A DNA stretch of 64,000 bases from Oscillospiraceae bacterium (GTDB lineage Bacteria > Bacillota > Clostridia > Oscillospirales > Ruminococcaceae), in assembly GCA_014799395.1 (NCBI GenBank), contig JAAVID010000015.1, forward strand, positions 5,259-69,258, given 5' to 3'. Within the stretch, counting starts at the first letter, position 1. Each line of letters opens with the position of its first letter. A model generated the notes under the pieces. It saw only the letters and a list, made by a program, of their open reading frames with translations, made no database searches and was not told where the DNA came from. Shown here in pieces: positions 16,266 to 23,297 of this stretch. Both the position numbers and the translations under genes were made by a program.

Positions 16266-18455
16266 TTACTTTATATAGTTGAAAATGCTGTTCGGCACTA
16301 CCGAGCTGGACATCTGCAAGCAAGCGTTGTACATTGCCTCGTATGTTTTCCAGAGCGTTATCTCGCTCTTCGCGTCGGTCGCCTCGAGGTCTACCTGGCG
16401 TTCCTGGAGGTTTTCCTCTCTCGTGGTGATCCTTTCGATGTTGAAGCTGATGAAGTCCTCGTTACAGCCAAGATTAGCGATCTCCACAAGCAGATTTTCA
16501 TTCGCGGAAACTATTCTGTCGATACAGCCCGTCGCGTACTCAATATCGCCCTGTCTGAGCGCTCTTGCCGCGTCAAGCGTAAGCTGAATGTAATTGTTTG
16601 AGTAAATGGACTCTTTCTGTACAATGGGATTTTCCTTAGACGTCGCTATGGGGTTCGCGACCGCGACTCCCTCGCTGAACTTGTAAACGTCGTCCTTGGT
16701 ATTCGTAAGAGTAACGCCGGTTCCGTCAAGCGCGTCCTGAATGCTCTTAAGCGTATCCGCGGGAGTATCGCCCGCCTTAAAGGATATATTCTTAACGTCC
16801 GTGCCGTTGCCCGTAACTACCTTAAGCTCGTAGTAAGCGCCCGAGATCATATTCCCGAGGTCTATCGAATAATCGGTCTTGCGTCCCGCGGCTATGGAAG
16901 CGCCCGTCGCGTCCTTGCAGGTAATGCCCGAGATATACGAGCCATCGTCTTTCTTGGTGATAACGCCGTTCGTATCCATTTGGAAGTTGTTGCCGGCAGC
17001 GGCGTTGAACTTGTCAACGATATTCTCGCCTTCAGCCACCGTTACGTTTATATCACCGCTTCCGGGAACGGAGAACGTATATGTACCCTCGCCGAACTTC
17101 GTAGTATCGAACTTCGTGGTGCTCTCGGTAGTGATGTCCGCCTTTACAGCCGAGGGAGAAACGCCCTTGTTGTCCACAGCGCTTACCTTGACCACATTGC
17201 CCTCGGAGGTGATGATACCCTGCGTTACCTTGCCCTTGGAGATGTTTACCTTGCCCTCTCCGAACGCCTCGTCAAGCGCCGCCTGGATATTATCGAGCGT
17301 AGCTTGATCGCGCTTTTCGGGATCCTCCTCGGTAGCCGCGGTAAATGTAATGGTCTTTGCGTCCTCGCTTCCGACCTTTACCTCGATAGAGTATCTCTGA
17401 CCCTCTTCAAGGTTCGCAACGTTTACCTTGAATTTATTTGTGTAACCCGAGTCGTTGTCTACCACAAGATCCTCGGCTCTGGGATTTTTCTCTTTATTAT
17501 TGACTACGCAGCAAATTCCGTCCTCAACGGGAACCTCAGCCTTTGTTACGTTGCCGTCCTCGTCCTGAATGTCCTTAAAGAGCGCTATAACGCCCTGGTC
17601 GTCCATCATGGGATAGCCCTCGCCGTAGGTTCTCTGCTTGCTGTATGCCGCAGCCAGCGCGTCGTTAATGTTCTTGACATTAGTCGCCTGGTCTGCCGCG
17701 CCCATAAAGGTGATAGTCTTTTTAACATTGCCCGCGTAAACGTCTATGCAGTAGCTTCTGTTCTGCTTTATCTTCGAGAGATCAACGTCCGCAACGCCGT
17801 ACTGAGCGCCGCAGCCCGAAACCTCCGTTCCGACAAACGATATTTTGAGAACGGACTGAGGATCGACCTCCTGCGTCTCCTGGTTTATATCCATACCCAA
17901 GCCAATATCAATGTTTACTTCCTTTGTGTACGGGTACTTGCTCCAATCGCTCATCGCGTTTACGGGGATACCGTGGTAAAGAACCGTAGAAGCATTGCCG
18001 TTTGCGTCGTTGATTATATCAAAAGGAGACGTATCGTCGCTCTCGCCGCCGAAAATCGCGCGTCCACCCGTATCGGTATTGAAGATCGCGCAAAGCTCCT
18101 TTGCGTTGGTCTCCAGCTGCTGAGCGTAAATGTTATAGTCCTCTATATTCTTGGTGGTGTTTACCGCCGCGATGATAGTCTCGCGTATCTCCGCCATCTT
18201 CGAGGAGACCTGCAAAAGCGAAGTTTCCGCCTCGGTGTAGAACTTTTCAGCCACCTTAAGGTTTTCCTTATGCTGCTCCGAATAATACAGCGACTTTCTT
18301 ATATTCAGCGCCTTTGCCGCCGAAAGCGGAGCCTCGGAAGCTCTCGAAAACTTTCTGCCCGAGGTTATTCTTCTCTCGGTTTGGGTCTTGAGGTTCAGCA
18401 GTCTGTTAAGATCGCGGTTATAACCTCTGAGTATCGTAGGGTTCGTAATTCTCAT
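16266..18455 (-). CDS. flgL: Flagellar hook-filament junction protein FlgL with large insertion
   Basis: FlgL (HAP3) joins FlgK to the filament. Residues about 1-140 (R-I-T-N-P-T-I-L-R-G-Y, T-E-R-R-I-T-S-G-R-K-F, A-I-F-G-G) and about 630-729 (helical end with C-N-E-D-F-I, L-W-K-T-Y-E-A-M-Y-N-A-C-L-Q-M-S) form the conserved D0/D1 core. Typical FlgL is about 300 residues; here 729. The 450-residue middle contains four degenerate modules of about 100 residues, each of the form Y-x-I-x-V-x-x-G-x-x-x-K-T-I-T-F followed by a helix with N-I-Q-A-A-L-D. They probably form extra outward-facing domains. The gene lies 20 bases after flgK. Confidence 0.92.
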   Translation of the reverse strand: MRITNPTILRGYNRDLNRLLNLKTQTERRITSGRKFSRASEAPLSAAKALNIRKSLYYSEQHKENLKVAEKFYTEAETSLLQVSSKMAEIRETIIAAVNTTKNIEDYNIYAQQLETNAKELCAIFNTDTGGRAIFGGESDDTSPFDIINDANGNASTVLYHGIPVNAMSDWSKYPYTKEVNIDIGLGMDINQETQEVDPQSVLKISFVGTEVSGCGAQYGVADVDLSKIKQNRSYCIDVYAGNVKKTITFMGAADQATNVKNINDALAAAYSKQRTYGEGYPMMDDQGVIALFKDIQDEDGNVTKAEVPVEDGICCVVNNKEKNPRAEDLVVDNDSGYTNKFKVNVANLEEGQRYSIEVKVGSEDAKTITFTAATEEDPEKRDQATLDNIQAALDEAFGEGKVNISKGKVTQGIITSEGNVVKVSAVDNKGVSPSAVKADITTESTTKFDTTKFGEGTYTFSVPGSGDINVTVAEGENIVDKFNAAAGNNFQMDTNGVITKKDDGSYISGITCKDATGASIAAGRKTDYSIDLGNMISGAYYELKVVTGNGTDVKNISFKAGDTPADTLKSIQDALDGTGVTLTNTKDDVYKFSEGVAVANPIATSKENPIVQKESIYSNNYIQLTLDAARALRQGDIEYATGCIDRIVSANENLLVEIANLGCNEDFISFNIERITTREENLQERQVDLEATDAKSEITLWKTYEAMYNACLQMSSSVVPNSIFNYIK

Positions 18456-18475
18456 ATGTCAGCTACCTCCATATC

Positions 18476-20041
18476 TTACAGACCAACTCTGCCTGTTCCG
18501 TTGATGAGCTTGTCGAGCAGATCGTCAAGCGCCGTTACCATTCTTGAAGACGCGTTGTACCATTTCTGGTAGTTCAGCATATTGATACCCTCTTCGTCCA
18601 TCTGTACGCCCGAAACATCGTCTCTCGCGTCGAGCAGACCGTTTACCGTGACCATTGCGGTCTCCTGGCGGCTGAGCTCATAGCTGATGTCTTGTCCCAG
18701 TCTGTTGGAAATGAACGAAATGTATTCGTAAACGCTGCCCTCGAAATCGTGGCAGTTGCCCCACTTTATCTTCTGATTATCGAACTGGGAGATCAGATAC
18801 TTTACGTTTGTATTCTGGAGGTTTACAAGCCCGGAGGTCTCATCGTCCCTTATGTCGTCCTTATTCTCGTCGTATCCGTACTTGTACAGACCCGTAACGG
18901 GATCGAGCGTTCTCACCTTGCCTATCATTGTCGGATCTTGCAGCCAGGAGTCCGAAATGTGGATATTGCCCGCGGTGATAAGCGCCGCGTCAATAGTCGA
19001 ATCGAACATCTTTCTCGAGGGATCCTCCTCCGCGCCGTTCGCGGTGTTGAACGTAGTCGCGATCGTGCGCGCAAACTCGTTGAGCGCGCTCTTGTAATAC
19101 GCGATACCGTTAATGCTGTTCTGACCGCCCGAAGCGTAAACGCCGTTGCCGTTCAGCATATCGATATATCCCTTGAGCGAACCCGAGATGAAATTAGTCG
19201 GGTGACCGCTCTCATACTGAACTATCGCCAGCCCGTAGTTGTCGTAGTCCTTCATTATAAGGCGGTTTGTCTTGCCGTTCGCGCCGTCGAGAATGGTAAC
19301 GCCGCCCAGCATTACATTATAGGTTCCGTCGTCGTTGCGGTTGAACTCGACATTACCGAAAGTAGACAGATCGTCAATGTACAAATTCATCTCATCGCAA
19401 AGCTCGTTAGGGTCGTAGCCCACGCCGAGATGTATCTTCTCGCGCGCGATCTTGTCGTTAAGCTCCGCCATATCAGCGACCATATCGTTTATGTAGCCCA
19501 CCGAGTCCTTGAGCTCGTTTACATATGTATACTCGATCTCTTTGAGCTGCTCGTCGTACAGATTCAGAGCGCGGCAAAGATTTTTCGCGGTGTTTACAAC
19601 GATATTAGCGACCTCGGTGCTGTCGGGCTTTTCTGCCGAGTAATCCTGAAGCGCATTAAAGAATTGCGTCGTAAAGTACTGCAAGCCGTCGGTCTCGAAA
19701 TCGTCCAGCACGTCCTCTATCTCGGAGAGTATCTGCACCTTTGTGTTGGTCTCCGCCTCGACAGCGACGTTCTCACGGTAGCGCTTATCGATAAAGATGT
19801 CGCGAATCTGCGCAACGCCGTAAGCGTTTACGCCCTGACCCTGCATAGAAAGGTTGTTCGTTTTCGACGACCACCGTATGGAACGGTTGCCCGAAACGTA
19901 CATCGAGTACATATCCACGCGCTGTCTCGTGTAACCCGGGGTGTTGATATTCGAGATATTGTTTCCCGTAATATCAAGATTTTTCTGCGCGATCTGCAAG
20001 GTGCGCTTCTGTGTTTCAAAGCCTAAAAATGTTGGACGCAT
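18476..20041 (-). CDS. flgK: Flagellar hook-associated protein FlgK
   Basis: FlgK (HAP1) sits on the hook tip. The N-terminus carries the rod/hook motif N-L-D-I-T-G-N-N-I-S-N-I-N-T-P-G-Y-T-R-Q near residues 22-41, and the C-terminus the G-V-Q-M-D-E-E-G-I-N-M-L-N-Y-Q-K-W-Y-N-A-S-S-R-M helix. At 521 residues it is of usual size. ATG at 20041 follows AGGAGGAT. It is co-transcribed with flgN upstream, 21 bases away, and flgL downstream. Confidence 0.95.
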   Translation of the reverse strand: MRPTFLGFETQKRTLQIAQKNLDITGNNISNINTPGYTRQRVDMYSMYVSGNRSIRWSSKTNNLSMQGQGVNAYGVAQIRDIFIDKRYRENVAVEAETNTKVQILSEIEDVLDDFETDGLQYFTTQFFNALQDYSAEKPDSTEVANIVVNTAKNLCRALNLYDEQLKEIEYTYVNELKDSVGYINDMVADMAELNDKIAREKIHLGVGYDPNELCDEMNLYIDDLSTFGNVEFNRNDDGTYNVMLGGVTILDGANGKTNRLIMKDYDNYGLAIVQYESGHPTNFISGSLKGYIDMLNGNGVYASGGQNSINGIAYYKSALNEFARTIATTFNTANGAEEDPSRKMFDSTIDAALITAGNIHISDSWLQDPTMIGKVRTLDPVTGLYKYGYDENKDDIRDDETSGLVNLQNTNVKYLISQFDNQKIKWGNCHDFEGSVYEYISFISNRLGQDISYELSRQETAMVTVNGLLDARDDVSGVQMDEEGINMLNYQKWYNASSRMVTALDDLLDKLINGTGRVGL

Positions 20042-20062
20042 CTGTATATCCTCCTGAATGTA

Positions 20063-20545
20063 TTATACCTGTCTGAAAACCTGCGCGGAGGATTGTCCTC
20101 CCGCAACCTTTGAGGCGTTTCTGTTGTAGGTCTCGGGCCTTTCGAGAATGCCCGCCCTCGCCACGAACTCTTTCTGATTGTCGAGCTTGCGCTTTACGAC
20201 CTCCGTCGTCTGCGAATTAAGCTCCGTTATATTGTCGACGAGCTCCACAAGCTGTCTGTACAACATACTCATCTTCGGTCTGTAATCCTCGGGAGCCTCC
20301 TCAATTAGCTCACTCAGCTTTTTATCGCCGATCCCCAGCCCCTTGAAAAGCTCCAGCCTCTTATCCTCCAGCGAACGGCTTTTCATCAGATAAGCCTGTT
20401 CGTCGTTGAGGGAATCCGTCAGCCACTCGAGGTCGTCCGCGAGTATCTTCGTGTGCTTTTTCATCAGGAAAACGGTAAGTTCCCTGTAAAAATCCACGTC
20501 TATCTCGAGACATTTGACCACCGCGTCGGCGGTTCTTTTATCCAT
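20063..20545 (-). CDS. flgN: FlgN family flagellar chaperone
   Basis: The 160-residue helical protein lies between flgM and flgK, the usual place of flgN, the export chaperone of the hook-associated proteins. It has an acidic N-terminal half with L-E-W-L-T-D-S-L-N-D-E-Q-A-Y-L, a central coiled coil and an ending with R-N-A-S-K-V-A-G-G-Q, similar to other FlgN tails. The start at 20545 is an ATG just after flgM, 4 bases away. Confidence 0.85.
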   Translation of the reverse strand: MDKRTADAVVKCLEIDVDFYRELTVFLMKKHTKILADDLEWLTDSLNDEQAYLMKSRSLEDKRLELFKGLGIGDKKLSELIEEAPEDYRPKMSMLYRQLVELVDNITELNSQTTEVVKRKLDNQKEFVARAGILERPETYNRNASKVAGGQSSAQVFRQV

Positions 20546-20549
20546 AATC

Positions 20550-20816
20550 TCACCCCATGAAAATCAGTGCCGCAAGCTCTGCGCTTGTAAGTCCCTGCTC
20601 TGCCGTATTCTGCGCTTCAAGAAGCTCCTTTGGAGAAGCGTCGGAGTTTACCTCCTGCGCGATAGCGAGCTTCGCGGCAGCAAGAGTTTTCTCAAACCCG
20701 AACTCAACTCTGTCGGTATTATTTTTAGCGGAAACGGCGGCACTTGTCTTTTTCGGCGACTGTACCTTTGTTGTTTTGTAGGTGGAAATTATACCGTTGA
20801 TTCCCTTTATCTCCAT
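20550..20816 (-). CDS. flgM: Anti-sigma-28 factor FlgM
   Basis: FlgM binds and holds the flagellar sigma factor (SigD/FliA) until the hook-basal body is complete. The 88-residue protein shows the family layout: a short I-K-G-I-N-G-I-I start, a Lys/Ser-rich disordered stretch, then T-D-R-V-E-F-G and a C-terminal helical region. ATG at 20816 lies after AAGGAGG with good spacing; an in-frame upstream ATG at 20864 would overlap the promoter region. It is first in the operon, behind a sigma-28 promoter, so the operon feeds back on its own sigma factor. Confidence 0.92.
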   Translation of the reverse strand: MEIKGINGIISTYKTTKVQSPKKTSAAVSAKNNTDRVEFGFEKTLAAAKLAIAQEVNSDASPKELLEAQNTAEQGLTSAELAALIFMG

Positions 20817-20871
20817 AGTGCCTGCCTCCTTTTTAAATTTTATAAATGGGCGCATTTTCCCCACATATATA

Positions 20872-20898
20872 TTATCGGCAGTAAACCGTAAAACTTTA
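20872..20898 (-). promoter_or_regulatory. Sigma-28 (SigD/FliA) promoter of the flgM operon
   Basis: On the minus strand TAAA (20898-20895), exactly 15 bases, then GCCGATAA (20879-20872). This matches the SigD consensus TAAA-N15-GCCGATAT. The flgM start lies about 55 bases downstream. The sigma factor gene itself is outside the window. Confidence 0.9.
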
Positions 20899-20968
20899 GC
20901 GTTATGCGATAATTTTCGTGTTGTTTGCTACAAAATTTCCTCGAATTAACGATAAATTTTTGTCATTA

Positions 20969-20997
20969 TTGACAAACTCGTCAAAATATGGTATAAT
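20969..20997 (+). promoter_or_regulatory. Sigma-A promoter of the small toxin-like gene
   Basis: TTGACA (20969-20974), 17-base spacer ending TATGG, TATAAT (20992-20997). Perfect hexamers; transcript start expected near 21004. Confidence 0.88.
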
Positions 20998-21013
20998 GTC
21001 ATTGCCGGACCTT

Positions 21014-21040
21014 CCTCTCCGAGCAAAACCAAGGGAGGGG
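21014..21040 (+). promoter_or_regulatory. Hairpin that can hide the ribosome binding site of the small toxin
   Basis: CCTCTCC (21014-21020) pairs with GGAGGGG (21034-21040), one G-U pair only, around a 13-base loop. The right arm is the ribosome binding site of the 21050 gene. Such self-sequestration is common in type I toxin mRNAs. Confidence 0.6.
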
Positions 21041-21049
21041 GTGAGTGAT

Positions 21050-21118
21050 ATGGAGATGCTAGTGGTGATACTCAGCTACATAATCGCGGATTTACTCTGC
21101 AAGTGGCTGGACGACTAA
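21050..21118 (+). CDS. Candidate type I toxin: 22-residue hydrophobic peptide
   Basis: The predicted peptide has a hydrophobic membrane segment (L-V-V-I-L-S-Y-I-I-A-D-L-L, residues 4-16) followed by C-K-W-L-D-D. Small single-span peptides with a short charged tail are typical of Fst/TxpA/BsrG-like toxins, but I cannot assign it to a named family. It has its own consensus promoter, a very strong purine-rich binding site (21031-21041) that can be sequestered, and a bidirectional terminator shared with an opposing small RNA. Bases 21058-21068 in codons 3-7 are exactly complementary to a loop in that RNA. The ATG at 21050 is chosen for spacing; GTG at 21041 and ATG at 21056 are alternatives. Confidence 0.7.
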   Translation: MEMLVVILSYIIADLLCKWLDD

Positions 21119-21129
21119 TTTAAGGACGG

Positions 21130-21175
21130 CAAAAAAAGTCCCTCGGCTTTCCCAGAGCCGGGGGACGATTTTTTT
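21130..21175. terminator. Bidirectional terminator shared by toxin mRNA and antitoxin RNA 1
   Basis: GTCCCTCGGCT (21138-21148) pairs with AGCCGGGGGAC (21156-21166). A run of seven A precedes the left arm and a run of seven T follows the right arm, so it works in both directions and the two convergent transcripts are complementary at their 3' ends. Confidence 0.88.
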
Positions 21176-21218
21176 GCAAGTGATTTGGATTAAAGCTAGT
21201 GGTGACTTTCTTTATCCA
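21130..21218 (-). ncRNA. Antitoxin small RNA 1 (candidate, ~89 nt)
   Basis: A perfect promoter (21224-21252, minus strand) and the shared terminator (21130-21175) bound a short transcript. Its 5' part folds into a hairpin: 21217-21210 pairs with 21195-21187 (one bulged A), leaving a 14-base loop that shows UCACCACUAG. That loop is the exact complement of CTAGTGGTGA in the toxin reading frame (21059-21068). The RNA thus has two regions of complementarity to the toxin mRNA, the loop and the terminator, as in the convergent par (Fst) systems. Confidence 0.75.
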
Positions 21219-21223
21219 CCTTT

Positions 21224-21252
21224 ATTATAACACAATAAATCTGATTTGTCAA
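21224..21252 (-). promoter_or_regulatory. Promoter of antitoxin RNA 1
   Basis: Minus strand TTGACA (21252-21247), 17 bases, TATAAT (21229-21224). Perfect hexamers and spacing. Confidence 0.88.
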
Positions 21253-21261
21253 GCACTTTCC

Positions 21262-21344
21262 CAAAAAATCCCTCGGCTTTACCGGAACCGAGGGAATTTT
21301 TTGTGAACGCTCTGGATCAAAGCTAGTGGTGACTTCTTTATCCA
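21262..21344 (-). ncRNA. Antitoxin small RNA 2 (tandem copy, ~83 nt)
   Basis: A second copy of the same unit. The hairpin 21343-21336 / 21322-21314 keeps the stem, with the bulge changed from A to G, and the 13-base loop again shows UCACCACUAG. The terminator is TCCCTCGG (21269-21276) with CCGAGGGA (21288-21295). The same loop means it could act in trans on the same toxin mRNA, but no toxin frame opposes it. Duplication is the simplest explanation. Confidence 0.72.
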
Positions 21345-21349
21345 CATTT

Positions 21350-21378
21350 ATTATACCACACCCCAAAAAATTTGTCAA
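21350..21378 (-). promoter_or_regulatory. Promoter of antitoxin RNA 2
   Basis: Minus strand TTGACA (21378-21373), 17 bases ending TGTGG, TATAAT (21355-21350). Confidence 0.88.
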
Positions 21379-21383
21379 CCCCC

Positions 21384-21416
21384 GTTAAAAAACAATCCCC
21401 CGACCAACGTCGGGGG
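21384..21416 (-). terminator. Terminator after the 21427 pilin gene
   Basis: CCCCCGAC (21397-21404), loop CAAC, GTCGGGGG (21409-21416); on the minus strand a T-rich tract follows. Confidence 0.82.
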
Positions 21417-21426
21417 AAAATCTTCA

Positions 21427-22266
21427 TTACGGTGCGGGCGTTGCCGTCGGTGTGCGGCTGAGGTACGTTCCCTCGTCGCCGATCGTTTTGCCTGCCGTGT
21501 ACGGCGAGAACACACCTATTATTAGGCTGTCCTTGGTAAAGCAGTGCTGGTGGAAGAACAGGTGCTGGGTCTCGTAGTCGCCCCAGCCGCCTCCGCCGAA
21601 GATAGGCAGACGGGTCTTGGAGTAAGACGACATCGCTACCTTAACGGGATTTACATACTCCGCGGGATTAGGTCCGACCGCAGGCGGAGCTGTGTAGTTC
21701 ACCTTTATGTAGTAGTAGCCCTCGTGAATATCAAGCCTTGTCTCAAGGTCGTTCTTAAAAGCAGTGCCGAAAATCGTATCCTTTGTGTCCTCTCCGCGCT
21801 TTAAAAGCGTCTGGAACGCGGTGTTATCCGAATCGGGAGCGGCAGCCGCAACATTGACCTCCGTAATTATGCCCTTTTCGGCGCACACTTCGATATATAG
21901 ATCGGTATCCTTGGGCAGGTCGGAAACGGTTATCGTTCCGGGAGTACACGGGAAATTACCGCCCGCTTTTTTATAAAATCGAACGCACTCGGAATATGTC
22001 TTTGAGCTGTCCTTTTCCGCCTCGTTGCCCTCGTTTTTCAGCCCGAGGTTGAGCGGAGCTTCGGTCAGCGAATACTTCGTGAAAATAGACTGCGCCACAT
22101 TGTACATATCGCGCGCCGCCGAGCAAGCCTCGTCCACAGCCGCCTTTCTCGTATTGAGACCCGGAAGTATCATCGCGGCGAGAATGGCGATTATCGCGAT
22201 GACCACGATAAGCTCTATCATAGTAAAACCGCGCTTGGCTTTAAAAATTTGAAGTCGTTTTATCAT
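21427..22266 (-). CDS. Type IV pilin-like protein (279 aa)
   Basis: Class III prepilin-like leader: basic start ending K-R-G13, cleavage before F14, E18 at mature position 5, then I-V-V-I-A-I-I-A-I-L-A-A-M-I as the membrane/assembly helix. The soluble domain is about 230 residues with three Cys and a Pro-rich end. It is larger than the main pilin downstream, and may be a minor or alternative pilin subunit. The ATG at 22266 has AAGGAGG upstream; the longer frame to 22326 has no site. It lies 155 bases after the pilin gene at 22422 and ends in a terminator. Confidence 0.87.
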   Translation of the reverse strand: MIKRLQIFKAKRGFTMIELIVVIAIIAILAAMILPGLNTRKAAVDEACSAARDMYNVAQSIFTKYSLTEAPLNLGLKNEGNEAEKDSSKTYSECVRFYKKAGGNFPCTPGTITVSDLPKDTDLYIEVCAEKGIITEVNVAAAAPDSDNTAFQTLLKRGEDTKDTIFGTAFKNDLETRLDIHEGYYYIKVNYTAPPAVGPNPAEYVNPVKVAMSSYSKTRLPIFGGGGWGDYETQHLFFHQHCFTKDSLIIGVFSPYTAGKTIGDEGTYLSRTPTATPAP

Positions 22267-22421
22267 AAAAACCTCCTTGAAGTCAAAGCTCTTGTTTTTA
22301 CACATTCGAGAATTATGCACAAACAAAAGTTTTGATTTTAAAATAACACTAATTCCCCGACAGTGCAGAGCACTGCCGAGGAAAATGTGTTTAATTTGCT
22401 TTTAAGCCGTTAGCCTAAAAA

Positions 22422-22928
22422 TTAGCCTGTAACATCTACCTGACCAGCGGTTGCGGCACCCTCATTGTGAGGAGGATTGGACTCGCCAGCCTTTGCAGCG
22501 CCCTGAGTACCGTTAGTGCTGTCCCACAGAGCGGTGAAAGCACCCTCGGTGTAAACTACCTTTGTAACCTCACCGTTGGTAAGGGTGATAGCAGCACCCT
22601 TAGTGCTGTTAGCAGCGCCGATCTCGGGAACCTGAGACAGAATGTATGCGGACATTGTCTGTGCGCCCTTGCCGTCATCCATATCAACAGTAGTGGTAGA
22701 TGTGCAAGCCTGACCGGTCTTGGACATTACCTGAGCAGCAAATGTCTTTGCAGCACTCTGGATAGACTGGCAGGTGCTCTCTGCGGATCTCTTACGAGCG
22801 CTCTCGATTACACCGGACAGAGTAGGAATAAGGATCGCAGCAAGTACGCCGATGATAGCGATAACTACGATCAACTCAACGAGCGTGAAGCCCTTTTTGG
22901 CTCTCAGAGCCTGAAGTTTCTTTATCAT
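22422..22928 (-). CDS. pilA: Type IV major pilin candidate
   Basis: The 168-residue protein has the classical prepilin leader (K-K-G13, then F-T-L-V-E18) and helix I-V-V-I-A-I-I-G-V-L-A-A-I-L-I-P, followed by a compact Ser/Thr/Ala-rich domain with two Cys (residues about 54 and 74) and a Gly/Ala-rich tail. Size and composition fit a major pilin. It has AGGAGG upstream, its own promoter and a leader of about 240 bases with several hairpins, consistent with high and regulated expression. Assembly would need PilB, PilC and the prepilin peptidase encoded nearby. Confidence 0.87.
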   Translation of the reverse strand: MIKKLQALRAKKGFTLVELIVVIAIIGVLAAILIPTLSGVIESARKRSAESTCQSIQSAAKTFAAQVMSKTGQACTSTTTVDMDDGKGAQTMSAYILSQVPEIGAANSTKGAAITLTNGEVTKVVYTEGAFTALWDSTNGTQGAAKAGESNPPHNEGAATAGQVDVTG

Positions 22929-23177
22929 AGTAAAGACCTCCTGTGAAAAAATTTTTTATGTATAACCCCGACGGGGCTATATCCGTGAAATACATCCCGA
23001 CCGCGTCGGGCTAACCTCCGCAGCGGCAGCGCCGCAAATCGAAAGGCAAAATGTATTGAACAGGTCATTTTTTATGATACACTTCTTTTTAAAGTGTACA
23101 TATTAAATTGTCAAAAGAACTGACAGCCGTGTAAACGTTTTCGCGTTTCCGTATTTCGTTTCCCTTGCTGTAATCTT
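22929..23177 (-). promoter_or_regulatory. Structured 5' leader of the major pilin gene
   Basis: About 240 untranslated bases separate the promoter from the pilin start. Clear hairpins: TACACTT/AAGTGTA (23078-23084/23092-23098), GCGGC/GCCGC near 23022-23034, CCCGAC/GTCGGG (22996-23001/23005-23010) and CCCC/GGGG (22966-22976), the last about 35 bases before the ribosome binding site. I looked for c-di-GMP-I and -II riboswitch signatures and did not find them. Confidence 0.5.
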
Positions 23178-23206
23178 ATTATATTACAACCTCAAAAAAA
23201 TTGCAA
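23178..23206 (-). promoter_or_regulatory. Promoter of the major pilin gene
   Basis: Minus strand TTGCAA (23206-23201), 17 bases, TATAAT (23183-23178). The same TTGCAA -35 occurs before the prepilin peptidase gene. Confidence 0.72.
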
Positions 23207-23297
23207 TAGGTTTTTTTAAAAAAACCCGAAAAACATATCATTTTTGTGAAAACTTATTCATTTTGGTAATATTTTTTGTTTATAATCACCAAAAAAA

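Noticed and set aside
16980..18572. Long open frame on the plus strand opposite flgL (and similar frames opposite yidC, flgK, pilB, pilMN, glgP and htpG)
   Set aside because: These are antisense shadows of codon-biased genes; they have no ribosome binding site, no domain and the opposite strand codes for clear families.
21212..21346. Two DnaA-box-like sequences (TTATCCACC at 21212-21220 and TTATCCACA at 21338-21346)
   Set aside because: Both are the start of the duplicated antitoxin RNA unit; the spacing is the duplication distance and there is no further cluster, AT-rich unwinding region or dnaA gene.
22929..23177. c-di-GMP riboswitch in the pilin leader
   Set aside because: I could not find the conserved GEMM tetraloop-receptor or c-di-GMP-II pseudoknot elements; only unrelated hairpins are seen.
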